Shown: positions 48,562-57,648 of the stretch, piece after piece
Numbering within the stretch: position 1 is the first letter of the stretch
How the letters are laid out: every line of letters starts with the position of its first letter
From: Elusimicrobia bacterium RIFOXYA2_FULL_39_19
GTDB taxonomy: Bacteria > Elusimicrobiota > Endomicrobiia > CG1-02-37-114 > XYA2-FULL-39-19
Direction: 5' to 3'
Length of the DNA stretch: 64,000 nt
Assembly (NCBI GenBank): GCA_001800285.1
Contig: MGVC01000020.1
Coordinates: 1 to 64,000 of the forward strand
The notes under the pieces: generated by a model
Seen by the model: only the letters and a program-made list of their open reading frames with translations
What the model was told of the DNA's origin: nothing
The model's database searches: none
Translations under genes and position numbers: made by a program

Positions 48562-51500
48562 ATGAAAAGAATAATTAGTTTTATTTGTCTTATGTTTTTA
48601 ACGGCCAATTCAGTTTTTTCTGCAACAGAGTTTATTTGTACTATTAAAGCCGCTGGTGGGGATTACAACAATTTAAAAGACTGGGAAAATGCTGTTGACA
48701 GTGACCTGACAGATTCAAGGAATGTGGTTTTTAGCGGGACTCTTACAGGAACGATGGCTGACGGAGCAAATATTACAGGATCCATATCGGGAGCAGGCGG
48801 ATCAGTGTATCATGTGACAGCAACCCAGATATATGTATGGGCAAATTCGGGTACTTTTGTTTCCGGTGAAAACATACAGGTAGACGGCAGCAATTATTTT
48901 ACAACCAGTAATGCGGGAGATTCTCCTATTGCGGTGGCAGAATGTTATGCTGTTAATGACACAAACGGGTTATCCATATCTGGCTGGGGCGTAACAGCTG
49001 GCGGGACCAGTGCTACAAATTACATAGTAATCCGTGCCACAAGCACCGGCAGGCATGCAGGTATATGGGATGATGCAAAATACAGAATAAGCGCCGGCAC
49101 CAGTACTGATGTTATTAATATTGGTGAATCAAACGTAAGAATAGACGGCGTGCAAATATATCTATCAAAGGATGATGCGGTTGATGGTAATGGAATCCAG
49201 ATATATGGAGACACAGGCGGAGCTCAGGATATAAGAATATCAAACTGTATAATTAAAGGCCCTGGCAATTTTGCAAATATAACAAAAAAAGGAATATTCG
49301 GGGCTAATACTGCAGTGGCAGGTTCTACTGCAAGAATTTGGAATAATATTATTTATGATATCACGGGTGCAGGCGCCTCAGGATATTTTGGTATTTACAT
49401 ACGAAATGCCAATAGGACCTGTTATTTGTACAACAACACTATTGTAAACTGTAAAAATTATGGAATTTACAGAGATTTAGCAACTGGAACAGCTAAAAAC
49501 AATATAACTCAGGATTGTGCCGATGGCTATGCTCCATCCAGCGGCTGGTCTGCTGAAACATCAAACAATCTTTCAGATGTTGCCAGTGATGCTATTGGTA
49601 CAAACCCGGTAACAGCCATTGTTTCATTTGTAGATAAATCCGGTAAGAATTTCCACCTTGCTTCTTCTGTTGGCGGCGCCCGGGATGCAGGAACTAATCT
49701 TTCTACCGATACTTATATATCATTTCTTACAGACATAGACGGCAATAACAGGCCAAGCAGCTGGGATATTGGCGCCGATGAATGCATGACAGCGGCTTCA
49801 GGTGCTATACTCAGTGGATTTGTTCTTAACGGGGCAACCGGAGTCAGCGGTGTTACTGTAAGTTTAACAGGCAGTGAAACTGGTTCTTTTGTTACCGGCT
49901 CAAATGGGGCTTATTCATTTGTAGCTTCAACAGGCGTAGGGCAGAATTATACACTAACGCCCACTTTAACTAACTGGTCTTTTTCACCGGTAAGTATTGT
50001 TACAAACGGTTTTGTATCAGATACTACCAGTCAGTTTGATTTAAGTTCTTATACCGGTTCCTATGTTTCCATCAGCGGAACTGTCAGGACCAGCACCGGT
50101 ACTGTAATTGGCGGGGTGAGCTTAGCTCTTTCAGCAAGCCTTCCCGGAAGTTCTACCAGCACAGTAACAACTTCAAACGCAAGTGGTGCTTATACTTTCA
50201 ATAACTTGTATGTCATTACTGCCAGCAGTTATACTATTACTCCTTCAAAAACAGGCTGGGTTTTTGGCCCTGTAAGTATCAGCTCAACATCAGGTTCAAA
50301 TATAACCGGCGCAGATGTAACCGGTACTAAACTGGATATTAATTCAACTCCGGCTGAATTTGTCTGCAAAATAAAAGCTACCGGTGGAGATTATACCCGC
50401 TTGTATGACTGGGAAGCTGCTATAGACAGTGATTTAACCAGCAGTAACAATCTTGTTTTTAGCGGGGTTAAAACAGGTACCATTAATGATGGCGCTTCAG
50501 TAACCGGTGCAACTTCTGGTGCTACCGGGACCGTATATCACTGTACTGACACCCAGATATATCTGGCCGTAGTAAGCGGGTCATTTCAATCAGGTGAACA
50601 GGCCCAGGTAGACGGAAGCAATTATTTTACTATTGCAGGTTTAGGCAGTATGGTAATAGCAGTTGCAGAATGTTACGGCATGACAGATACTAAACCGGTA
50701 ACTATAGGCAGCTGGGGAGCAGCAGGAGCAGGAACAAGCGCTTCTAATTATATATTAATTCGTACTTCAGGTACAGGCTCTCATACCGGTAAATGGACCT
50801 CCACTGCTTATATTTTAGATGTAGGGACCAGTACAGATGCATTGTATTTTGATGAAGCAAATGTGAGAGTAGAAGGAGTTCAGATAAACATATCAAAAAA
50901 TGATGGCGGTACAGGCAATGGAATAACTGTTGATGGTGATACAACCGTAGAAGATATGAGAATAAGCAATTGTATTTTTAGAGGCACAGGTGCATTTTCT
51001 ACCGGCACAATAAGAGGTATATTCGGAGCAAAAACTGCTACTACAGGTATGTCTAATACATTAAGAGTTTGGAACAATTTGTTTTACGATATAACCGGCC
51101 CAATCGGCAACAGTCTGGCAATGTTTTTAAGAGATGCAGACAGGACCGCTTACGTGTATAATAATACAATTGTTAATTGCTGGTATGGAATGTATCAGGA
51201 TGACAGTACGATTTTTGTTGCAAAGAACAATTTAATTCAGGATTGTACTAATGGTTTTGTGGGTACGTTTGATGCCACCTCAGATTATAATTTATCAGAT
51301 ATAGCCAGCGATGCTCCCGGTACAACAAATTTTACAGGTGATGTAACTTTCCTTGATATAGCAGGCAAAGATTTTCATCTTACTTCTGCAGATACTGTGG
51401 CGCGTGATATCGGATTTGACCTTTCAGCAGATTCATATCTTGCTTTCAGTACAGATTTTGAAGGAAATCCAAGAGGTACCTGGGATATAGGATCGGATGA

Positions 51501-53196
51501 ATACTACGTTGTATCCGGAGATTCAACTCCGCCTAATGCGCCTACGAATTTAGTCTGCGGGACAAAAACAGAAACCAGCCTTGCTTTAAGCTGGACTGCT
51601 TCTACAGCAGCTTTAGACGGAGATTTTGCCAGTTATTACAGGTTATACCGCGGAGCTGTGTTAACAACTTCAACAATAATGACATCATTTATTGATACAG
51701 GATTAACGGCATATACAACCTATGTCTATACAGTCTATGCGGTAGATGATGCAGATAATGCAAGTACAACAGGCGCTACCGGCAGTTATCAGACTCTTGT
51801 AGACACCACCCCTCCTACCATAAATACAACTACTGCTTTATCTTCTACTTCAGTCAGAGTGGTTTTCAGTGAATCAGTTACCCAAGCCTCAGCTGAAACT
51901 GCAGCTAATTACAGCATCAGCGGCGGAATAGCCATTAGCGCCGCATCTTTGGGCGGAGATTTAGTAACTGTAACATTAACAACTGCACAATTAACCGAAG
52001 GGACAACATATACATTAACAATAAACAATGTGGCAGACCGTTCACCATCTCCAAATACAATTGCTGCCAATAGTACTAAAACATTTACTTATGTTCAGGA
52101 TGCTATACCTCCTTACATTATTTCTTTTTCACCTTCAGATAAAGCAACCGGTGTGTATGCAGATGTAACAATAAAAGTGGTTTTCAGCGAGGAAATGGAT
52201 CAGGCAACCCTGAATTGCATAACAGTAACCGATATAAGAGATAAAGACGGAGCAGTAACCAGTACTCTTGTTTCAGGTACTACAAGTTACAATACATCCA
52301 CATCTGAACTTACGCTTACCCCTGCATCAGCAGTTGGTTACAACCATAAATTCCGCGTAGCGGTTGCAGCCACAGCAAGAGACCTTGCTGGTAATTTACT
52401 GGCGGCGGCTACTAATTTTACTTTTGAAACTATTGCAAATTACAGTGAAAGCAATACAGTTATTTCAGGAAACCAGAAAGTAAAAGTTGAAATTGCAGCA
52501 GGCGCAACCGGTACCGATTACTACTCTATGAAAATCAGTACAGACCCGGCCAATGCACCTGATGAAGTTACACCGGCGGATATAACCACAGCAAACGGCA
52601 AATTAACTTCCACATATCAGCTTACTAATATTCTGTGTGAAATAAATTTGTATGATAATTCAGGTTCTCAATTGTCTGGAGGCTTAGCCGGAGATGCTTA
52701 TGTAACTATGACTTATCCGGATGCCAATAATGACGGCATAGTAGACGGCACTGCTGCTTCAGTTAAAGAAAGCAATTTGAAAATCTACTACCTTAATGAA
52801 GCTGCCCAGGTATGGGAAGAAGTAACCGGCTCGGTAGTTGACACAACTGCAAACACGGTCAGGGTGAAAGTAGCCCACTTTTCAGTATTTGCTTTAATAG
52901 GTACCGAAGGCAGTGCAAGCAGTGACCTTAAGAATGCTCATGCATTTCCAGTCCCCTTTAAACCCAGCCTCGGGCATACAGTTATTACATTCAGTAACTT
53001 AACAGCAGCTGCAAAAATTAAAATATACACCATTAGCGGCGAATTAATAATTGAACTTGAAGAAACCGGTAATGACGGTAAATATGAATGGGACGCCAAA
53101 ACCAAAGAAGGAAAATTATTGGCCAGCGGCGTTTACATTTATTACATATACGATGATTCAGGATATAAAACCGGTAAATTCATGGTAGTGAAATAG
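48562..53196 (+). CDS. Large secreted protein: two beta-helix-like modules, carboxypeptidase-regulatory-like and FN3/Ig-like domains, divergent C-terminal sorting-type module
   Basis: EFICTIKAAGGDYNNLKDWENAVDSDLT and EFVCKIKATGGDYTRLYDWEAAIDSDLT modules; C-term AFPVPFKPSLGHT...GVYIYYIYDDSGYKTGKFMVVK. Confidence 0.85.
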   Translation: MKRIISFICLMFLTANSVFSATEFICTIKAAGGDYNNLKDWENAVDSDLTDSRNVVFSGTLTGTMADGANITGSISGAGGSVYHVTATQIYVWANSGTFVSGENIQVDGSNYFTTSNAGDSPIAVAECYAVNDTNGLSISGWGVTAGGTSATNYIVIRATSTGRHAGIWDDAKYRISAGTSTDVINIGESNVRIDGVQIYLSKDDAVDGNGIQIYGDTGGAQDIRISNCIIKGPGNFANITKKGIFGANTAVAGSTARIWNNIIYDITGAGASGYFGIYIRNANRTCYLYNNTIVNCKNYGIYRDLATGTAKNNITQDCADGYAPSSGWSAETSNNLSDVASDAIGTNPVTAIVSFVDKSGKNFHLASSVGGARDAGTNLSTDTYISFLTDIDGNNRPSSWDIGADECMTAASGAILSGFVLNGATGVSGVTVSLTGSETGSFVTGSNGAYSFVASTGVGQNYTLTPTLTNWSFSPVSIVTNGFVSDTTSQFDLSSYTGSYVSISGTVRTSTGTVIGGVSLALSASLPGSSTSTVTTSNASGAYTFNNLYVITASSYTITPSKTGWVFGPVSISSTSGSNITGADVTGTKLDINSTPAEFVCKIKATGGDYTRLYDWEAAIDSDLTSSNNLVFSGVKTGTINDGASVTGATSGATGTVYHCTDTQIYLAVVSGSFQSGEQAQVDGSNYFTIAGLGSMVIAVAECYGMTDTKPVTIGSWGAAGAGTSASNYILIRTSGTGSHTGKWTSTAYILDVGTSTDALYFDEANVRVEGVQINISKNDGGTGNGITVDGDTTVEDMRISNCIFRGTGAFSTGTIRGIFGAKTATTGMSNTLRVWNNLFYDITGPIGNSLAMFLRDADRTAYVYNNTIVNCWYGMYQDDSTIFVAKNNLIQDCTNGFVGTFDATSDYNLSDIASDAPGTTNFTGDVTFLDIAGKDFHLTSADTVARDIGFDLSADSYLAFSTDFEGNPRGTWDIGSDEYYVVSGDSTPPNAPTNLVCGTKTETSLALSWTASTAALDGDFASYYRLYRGAVLTTSTIMTSFIDTGLTAYTTYVYTVYAVDDADNASTTGATGSYQTLVDTTPPTINTTTALSSTSVRVVFSESVTQASAETAANYSISGGIAISAASLGGDLVTVTLTTAQLTEGTTYTLTINNVADRSPSPNTIAANSTKTFTYVQDAIPPYIISFSPSDKATGVYADVTIKVVFSEEMDQATLNCITVTDIRDKDGAVTSTLVSGTTSYNTSTSELTLTPASAVGYNHKFRVAVAATARDLAGNLLAAATNFTFETIANYSESNTVISGNQKVKVEIAAGATGTDYYSMKISTDPANAPDEVTPADITTANGKLTSTYQLTNILCEINLYDNSGSQLSGGLAGDAYVTMTYPDANNDGIVDGTAASVKESNLKIYYLNEAAQVWEEVTGSVVDTTANTVRVKVAHFSVFALIGTEGSASSDLKNAHAFPVPFKPSLGHTVITFSNLTAAAKIKIYTISGELIIELEETGNDGKYEWDAKTKEGKLLASGVYIYYIYDDSGYKTGKFMVVK

Positions 53197-53205
53197 GGGG
53201 ACAAA

Positions 53206-54453
53206 ATGAGAAAAACTACAATAATTCTTTTAGTCAGTATTATTTCAGCCTGCAACTTATACAGTGCAGGTACCACAGGTTTGAATTTTTTAAAGATTGG
53301 CGTAGGAGCCAGGCCCATAGGTATGGGTGGAGCTTTTGTGGGGGTGGCAGATGATTTAAATGCTATCAACTGGAACCCTGCAGGATTGGCTTCTCTTAAA
53401 GGCCGTGAAATGTCGGCAACTCATTTAACCTGGATAGAAGGAATGAGTTCCCAGTATGCGGCTTTTGGTACTCCTCTAAATAATGGCAAGGGAGCCATAG
53501 GATTGAGCGTAAATTCTATCAGCATGGGTGAAATAAGAGGTTATGATGAAAATGATGCGCCTACTGCGGTTGTCAATGCCGGAGGTATGGCAGTAGGTTT
53601 GACATATGCCAAAGGTGAACTAATGGAAGGTAAAAAGAATCTTTCCGGAGGAATAACGGTTAGAATGGTACAGGAAACACTTGCAGATAAAAGTGTTTCT
53701 GTTCCGGTGGTTGATATAGGAATTCTAAATAAAAAAGCTTCTGAGAATGGAAAAATGTCTCTGGGAATTAATATACAGAACTTGGGTTCAGGAGCAAAAT
53801 ATATAACTGACGTAGACCCTCTACCTCAAAATATCAAAGTTGGTATAGGTTATAAATCCAATGAAAAGACAACGCTTTGCGCAGATTATAATATGCCCAG
53901 CGATAATGCGGGATATTTTTGCGCCGGAGTAGAATATCAGTTTAATCAAATGGTAAAATTAAGAGCAGGCTATAAAAGCGGCACAGATGTAGACATGGGA
54001 GTGAGGGCAGGTGTTGGAATATGGAAAGATAATATTGGCTTAGATTATGCCTATGCCGGATATGGTGATTTAGGAATAACCCACAGAATAAGCTTGAATT
54101 ATAAACTTGCAGCAGTAGAAAAACCCGCAAAGAAGAAAAAGGCAGTAAAAAAAGTAGTTAAGGAAGTTAAAAAAGTAGAAATAGAGGAAGAAGTAGATGA
54201 AGAAATTGCAGATATTGAAGAACCAGAAACACCAGTTGAAGCAGTGGTTGTTAAAGAAGAAGTGAAACCAAGCAAAATTGAAACCAAATCATCTGTAGAT
54301 ACAGATAAACTTTATAAAAAAGCAGAAGTTTATTACAGCAGGGGCAAAATTAAGGAATCCTTGTTAGTATTACAAGAGATATTGAAGGCAGAACCGAAAA
54401 ATGAACGTGCCAGAGATTTATTTATGAAAATATCCATGGAAAAACAAAAATAA
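53206..54453 (+). CDS. PorV/UPF0164-like barrel fused to charged linker and C-terminal TPR-like segment
   Basis: GTTGLNFLKIGVGARPIGMGGAFVGVADDLNAINWNPAGL; K/E-rich linker; DKLYKKAEVYYSRGKIKESLLVLQEILKAEPKNERARDLF. Confidence 0.85.
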   Translation: MRKTTIILLVSIISACNLYSAGTTGLNFLKIGVGARPIGMGGAFVGVADDLNAINWNPAGLASLKGREMSATHLTWIEGMSSQYAAFGTPLNNGKGAIGLSVNSISMGEIRGYDENDAPTAVVNAGGMAVGLTYAKGELMEGKKNLSGGITVRMVQETLADKSVSVPVVDIGILNKKASENGKMSLGINIQNLGSGAKYITDVDPLPQNIKVGIGYKSNEKTTLCADYNMPSDNAGYFCAGVEYQFNQMVKLRAGYKSGTDVDMGVRAGVGIWKDNIGLDYAYAGYGDLGITHRISLNYKLAAVEKPAKKKKAVKKVVKEVKKVEIEEEVDEEIADIEEPETPVEAVVVKEEVKPSKIETKSSVDTDKLYKKAEVYYSRGKIKESLLVLQEILKAEPKNERARDLFMKISMEKQK

Positions 54454-54511
54454 ACTTGGGCTCCGAAATTTCTTTTAAATTGGTAATCGGGACCTAAATT
54501 CGGGAGGAAGA

Positions 54512-55651
54512 ATGATATTGAAAAAAATCGGATGGTTAACTGCAATAATGGTTTTATTGAATTTTGGTTTAGTTTGCACTATAGAAGCAAAGACTTTGAC
54601 TGTATTAGATACAGAAAATGGTGAAATGCCCAATAGCATAAGTGATAATTCATCAGCAACTTTTAGTGATGAATATGAAGGCGAAATCGGTATGGCATTA
54701 AAAATAACATTGGTTTGGAAGGCTGATGATAAACCCTGGGGTTGGACAGGTGTGTCTAATCCAAAACGGTCCTGGGCAGAATTTGATAAACTTTGTTTTG
54801 ATGCGTATAATCCCACTGATGAAATGTTGTCTTTAAGCCTTACAATAAGGGATATGCCGGCCAGTCAGGGTAAACCATTTGATGAAAAATTTGTATTAAA
54901 ACCCGGGAAGAACGAAATAGAAATTGAATTATCAGGAGCAAAATCCAGCGATGGCCATGAAATAGATTTTGCAAAACTGGTTTCCTGGGCTTTTACGGGT
55001 GTCGGAGACAATTTCAAAGAGCCAAAAATATTTTATGTAAGCAATATAAGGCTGGCCACCAGTGATGAAGTGAAAAAAGGCAGCGGAAAAAAAGAAACAA
55101 AAAAGAAAGTAAAAAAGAAGGAAGTAAAAAAAGCTGAAAAGAAAACCGTAAAAAAAGCGGCAAAAAAATCCAGCGGAAAAACCACGCCTGTAATAAACAT
55201 TGAAAACGGTGAAAACCTTGTTAATATAAGTGAGAATTCAGAAGCAAAAATCAGTACAGATTTTGAAGATGAAATAGGAGAAGCTTATAAAATAACTTTA
55301 GCCTGGAAAGCAGCTGACAAACCCTGGGGTTGGGCAGGAATGGGCAGTCCCAAAGGTTCATGGGCAGAGTATAACATGTTTAAATTTGATGCGTATAATT
55401 CGGGAAAGGAATTATTAACTATTAGCTTGCAGCTTAGAGATATGCCTGCCAGCCAGGGTGCTGCATTTACTTCAAATTTTGTTCTTCAACCAGGGAAAAA
55501 TGAAGTGGTTATAGAATTAGCCGGCGCAAAATGCGGAGATGGTCACGAACTTGATTTAAGTAAATTAACTATGTGGTGTTTTACAGCAGCCGGTGAAACA
55601 ATAAAAGAGCCAAAAACATTTTATATAACCAATATTCGTTTGGAAGAATAA
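54512..55651 (+). CDS. Secreted protein with tandem-duplicated CBM-like domain joined by Lys-rich linker
   Basis: Two copies of ALKITLVWKADDKPWGW...RDMPASQG...FVLKPGKNEIEIEL separated by KKGSGKKETKKKVKKKEVKKAEKKTVKKAAKKSSGK. Confidence 0.8.
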   Translation: MILKKIGWLTAIMVLLNFGLVCTIEAKTLTVLDTENGEMPNSISDNSSATFSDEYEGEIGMALKITLVWKADDKPWGWTGVSNPKRSWAEFDKLCFDAYNPTDEMLSLSLTIRDMPASQGKPFDEKFVLKPGKNEIEIELSGAKSSDGHEIDFAKLVSWAFTGVGDNFKEPKIFYVSNIRLATSDEVKKGSGKKETKKKVKKKEVKKAEKKTVKKAAKKSSGKTTPVINIENGENLVNISENSEAKISTDFEDEIGEAYKITLAWKAADKPWGWAGMGSPKGSWAEYNMFKFDAYNSGKELLTISLQLRDMPASQGAAFTSNFVLQPGKNEVVIELAGAKCGDGHELDLSKLTMWCFTAAGETIKEPKTFYITNIRLEE

Positions 55652-55666
55652 GAATAAGAAAAAAAA

Positions 55667-55697
55667 CCTGTGTTTTTTCCGACGGAAAAAACACAGG
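55667..55697. terminator. Long perfect hairpin, possible terminator
   Basis: CCTGTGTTTTTTCC-gac-GGAAAAAACACAGG just after stop at 55651; T-rich tail only on the minus strand. Confidence 0.6.
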
Positions 55698-55727
55698 AAG
55701 AAGAGAAAAACATTTTTTAAAAAACCC

Positions 55728-55756
55728 TTGACTTTTTATCGTTTCCGTATTATACT
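55728..55756 (+). promoter_or_regulatory. Sigma70 promoter (TTGACT-17-TATACT)
   Basis: AAAAAACCC A-tract, TTGACT 55728-55733, TATACT 55751-55756. Confidence 0.75.
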
Positions 55757-55824
55757 TAAGTATCAGTTTTTTGTTCTTTAGTTTTTGAAAGATTTTTGAG
55801 GAATTTATTTTTTTTGTAAAATTC

Positions 55825-55840
55825 ATGAAGACGTTTGCGC
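55825..55840 (+). promoter_or_regulatory. Operator-like motif, site S4 (ATGAAGACGTTTGCGC)
   Basis: 9 nt after T8 tract; 37 nt before ATG 55878. Confidence 0.7.
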
Positions 55841-55877
55841 AGAACTATAAAAAAGACATCTGCACTAAATTTATAAA

Positions 55878-57647
55878 ATGAAAAAACAAACAATGCAATT
55901 ATTTAAAACAATTCTAATTCTTGCCTTCTTAACAGCCACAACCGGCATTCAAGCCGCCTGGATTTCACCAGCCCCGGACCCTTGGAACAACAGAAAAGCA
56001 ATAACAGTTACCAATAATTCATCTACAGCAATGGCAGATTATCAGATATTTATTTCATTTACTGATCTTGGAACCGCATCTTTAATATCCTCAGGAAAAA
56101 TGATCTCAGATTATTCTGACATTAGGTTTACAGACAGCGATGGGTCAACATTGTTAAACCATTGGGTAGACAGCACGGGCATATATATAAAGGTAAGCGC
56201 AGCCGCTTCCACAGCTAAAACCATATATATGTATTACAATAACCCTGCCGCGGTAAATATCAGCAGTTTTTTAAATACAATGAAAATTTCACCGGATGCT
56301 TCTACGGTAGGATTATGGTATTTTGACGAAAAAACCGGTACAACAGCAAAAGATTCTTCAGTCAATGGCAATAATGGAACAATAGCCCTTAGTTACGAAT
56401 GGTTAAGTTCTGATTGCCCCAAAATTGGCGCTAATACAGTAACCCTTTCAACCGGTTCAGCATTGGACCTTGAAGTTGCCGGAAGTTATGGTACTGTGGA
56501 TTGTTCGGATAGTGCTAGTTTTCAGAATATAAGCAGTGCAGTTACTATTGAAACCTGGATAAATATGAGTGCTGTAGGTTCTTCGGCTAAAGGATATATT
56601 GCCTGCAAGCAAAGAGGTGGCTCATCGGGCCCTTATTATATTAAGATTGACGGTGCAACCAGCGCGTTAGATGTAGGTGTAGAAGTTGCCAGCACAGCAA
56701 ATAAAGTAATTGGAGCAACAGCACTGCAAATTAATACCTGGTATCACGCAGCAATGACTTATGATTCATCTACGAAGGAATTAAAAGTGTATCTGAATGG
56801 TGCTCAGGATGGTTCATTAACATTAACAGCTGCTGTTCCTACGCTTACTAATGTGAATAATAGCAGGAGTTTTTGGATAGGGACTCAGGATTTATTGTCA
56901 ACAATGACAGAAAAGTTTTTTGGTATGGTAGATGACATGGCAATATATAACAGAGCGCTTAGCGCAGAAGAAATTCAGGCACATTATAAAAGAAGAAATT
57001 ATATAAGCCCCGCTCCTTCAGTTTCTGTTGGTTCTGCTGAAGGTTTGGTAGAGATAACTTTTACCGTAGATCCAGAAGTATTAAAACCAGGATTGGCAAC
57101 ATTTACTTATGATTTTACTACTGACATGGATACCGGGACCATTCCAACTGTTACATTAAATCCCAGTGTTGGCAGCAGTATAAACATTACGGGTACTTGG
57201 ATAAGTTTTACAAAATATCAATGCACTTATACAATCACATCAGCCGTTGCAGATGGAGCCAGCACAGTTTCATTTAGCGGGGCTAAGCTTGCAAGCGGAG
57301 CTCTTGTAGGGGCATATAATTCTGCTTCAATTTATATTGATTCGGAAGAATTGTTGCCTGCGAACAAAGAATTTTTTCCCAACCCTTTTTCACCAAACGG
57401 TGACGGTTTTGTTGATACCACAGAATTACCGCTTTTTATAAACAGTACGGTTAAAGTTAATTGTAAAATATTTGATTTAAGAGGCAGGCTTGTGCGTTAC
57501 CTTGTAAATGCTGAAAAAAGTACAAATACAACAATTCAATGGGACGGCAGGAATGACCTGGGAGAAATAGTTCCCATAGGAATTTATATTTACCAGATAG
57601 AAGTAGGCGGACAGCTTACATCCGGTTCAGTAGTAGTGACTAAATAA
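55878..57647 (+). CDS. Secreted protein: DUF2341-like and LamG-like domains with FlgD-Ig-like C-terminal module
   Basis: NRKAITVTNNSSTAMADYQIFISF; LamG-like WYHAAMTYDSSTKELKVYLNG; C-term EFFPNPFSPNGDGFVDT...IYQIEVGGQLTSGSVVVTK. Confidence 0.8.
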   Translation: MKKQTMQLFKTILILAFLTATTGIQAAWISPAPDPWNNRKAITVTNNSSTAMADYQIFISFTDLGTASLISSGKMISDYSDIRFTDSDGSTLLNHWVDSTGIYIKVSAAASTAKTIYMYYNNPAAVNISSFLNTMKISPDASTVGLWYFDEKTGTTAKDSSVNGNNGTIALSYEWLSSDCPKIGANTVTLSTGSALDLEVAGSYGTVDCSDSASFQNISSAVTIETWINMSAVGSSAKGYIACKQRGGSSGPYYIKIDGATSALDVGVEVASTANKVIGATALQINTWYHAAMTYDSSTKELKVYLNGAQDGSLTLTAAVPTLTNVNNSRSFWIGTQDLLSTMTEKFFGMVDDMAIYNRALSAEEIQAHYKRRNYISPAPSVSVGSAEGLVEITFTVDPEVLKPGLATFTYDFTTDMDTGTIPTVTLNPSVGSSINITGTWISFTKYQCTYTITSAVADGASTVSFSGAKLASGALVGAYNSASIYIDSEELLPANKEFFPNPFSPNGDGFVDTTELPLFINSTVKVNCKIFDLRGRLVRYLVNAEKSTNTTIQWDGRNDLGEIVPIGIYIYQIEVGGQLTSGSVVVTK

Positions 57648-57648
57648 T

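Noticed and set aside
55850-55865. Second operator-like site after S4 (AAAAAGACATCTGCAC)
   Set aside because: Only one half matches, the central CG is lost, and there is no T-tract at the conserved spacing.
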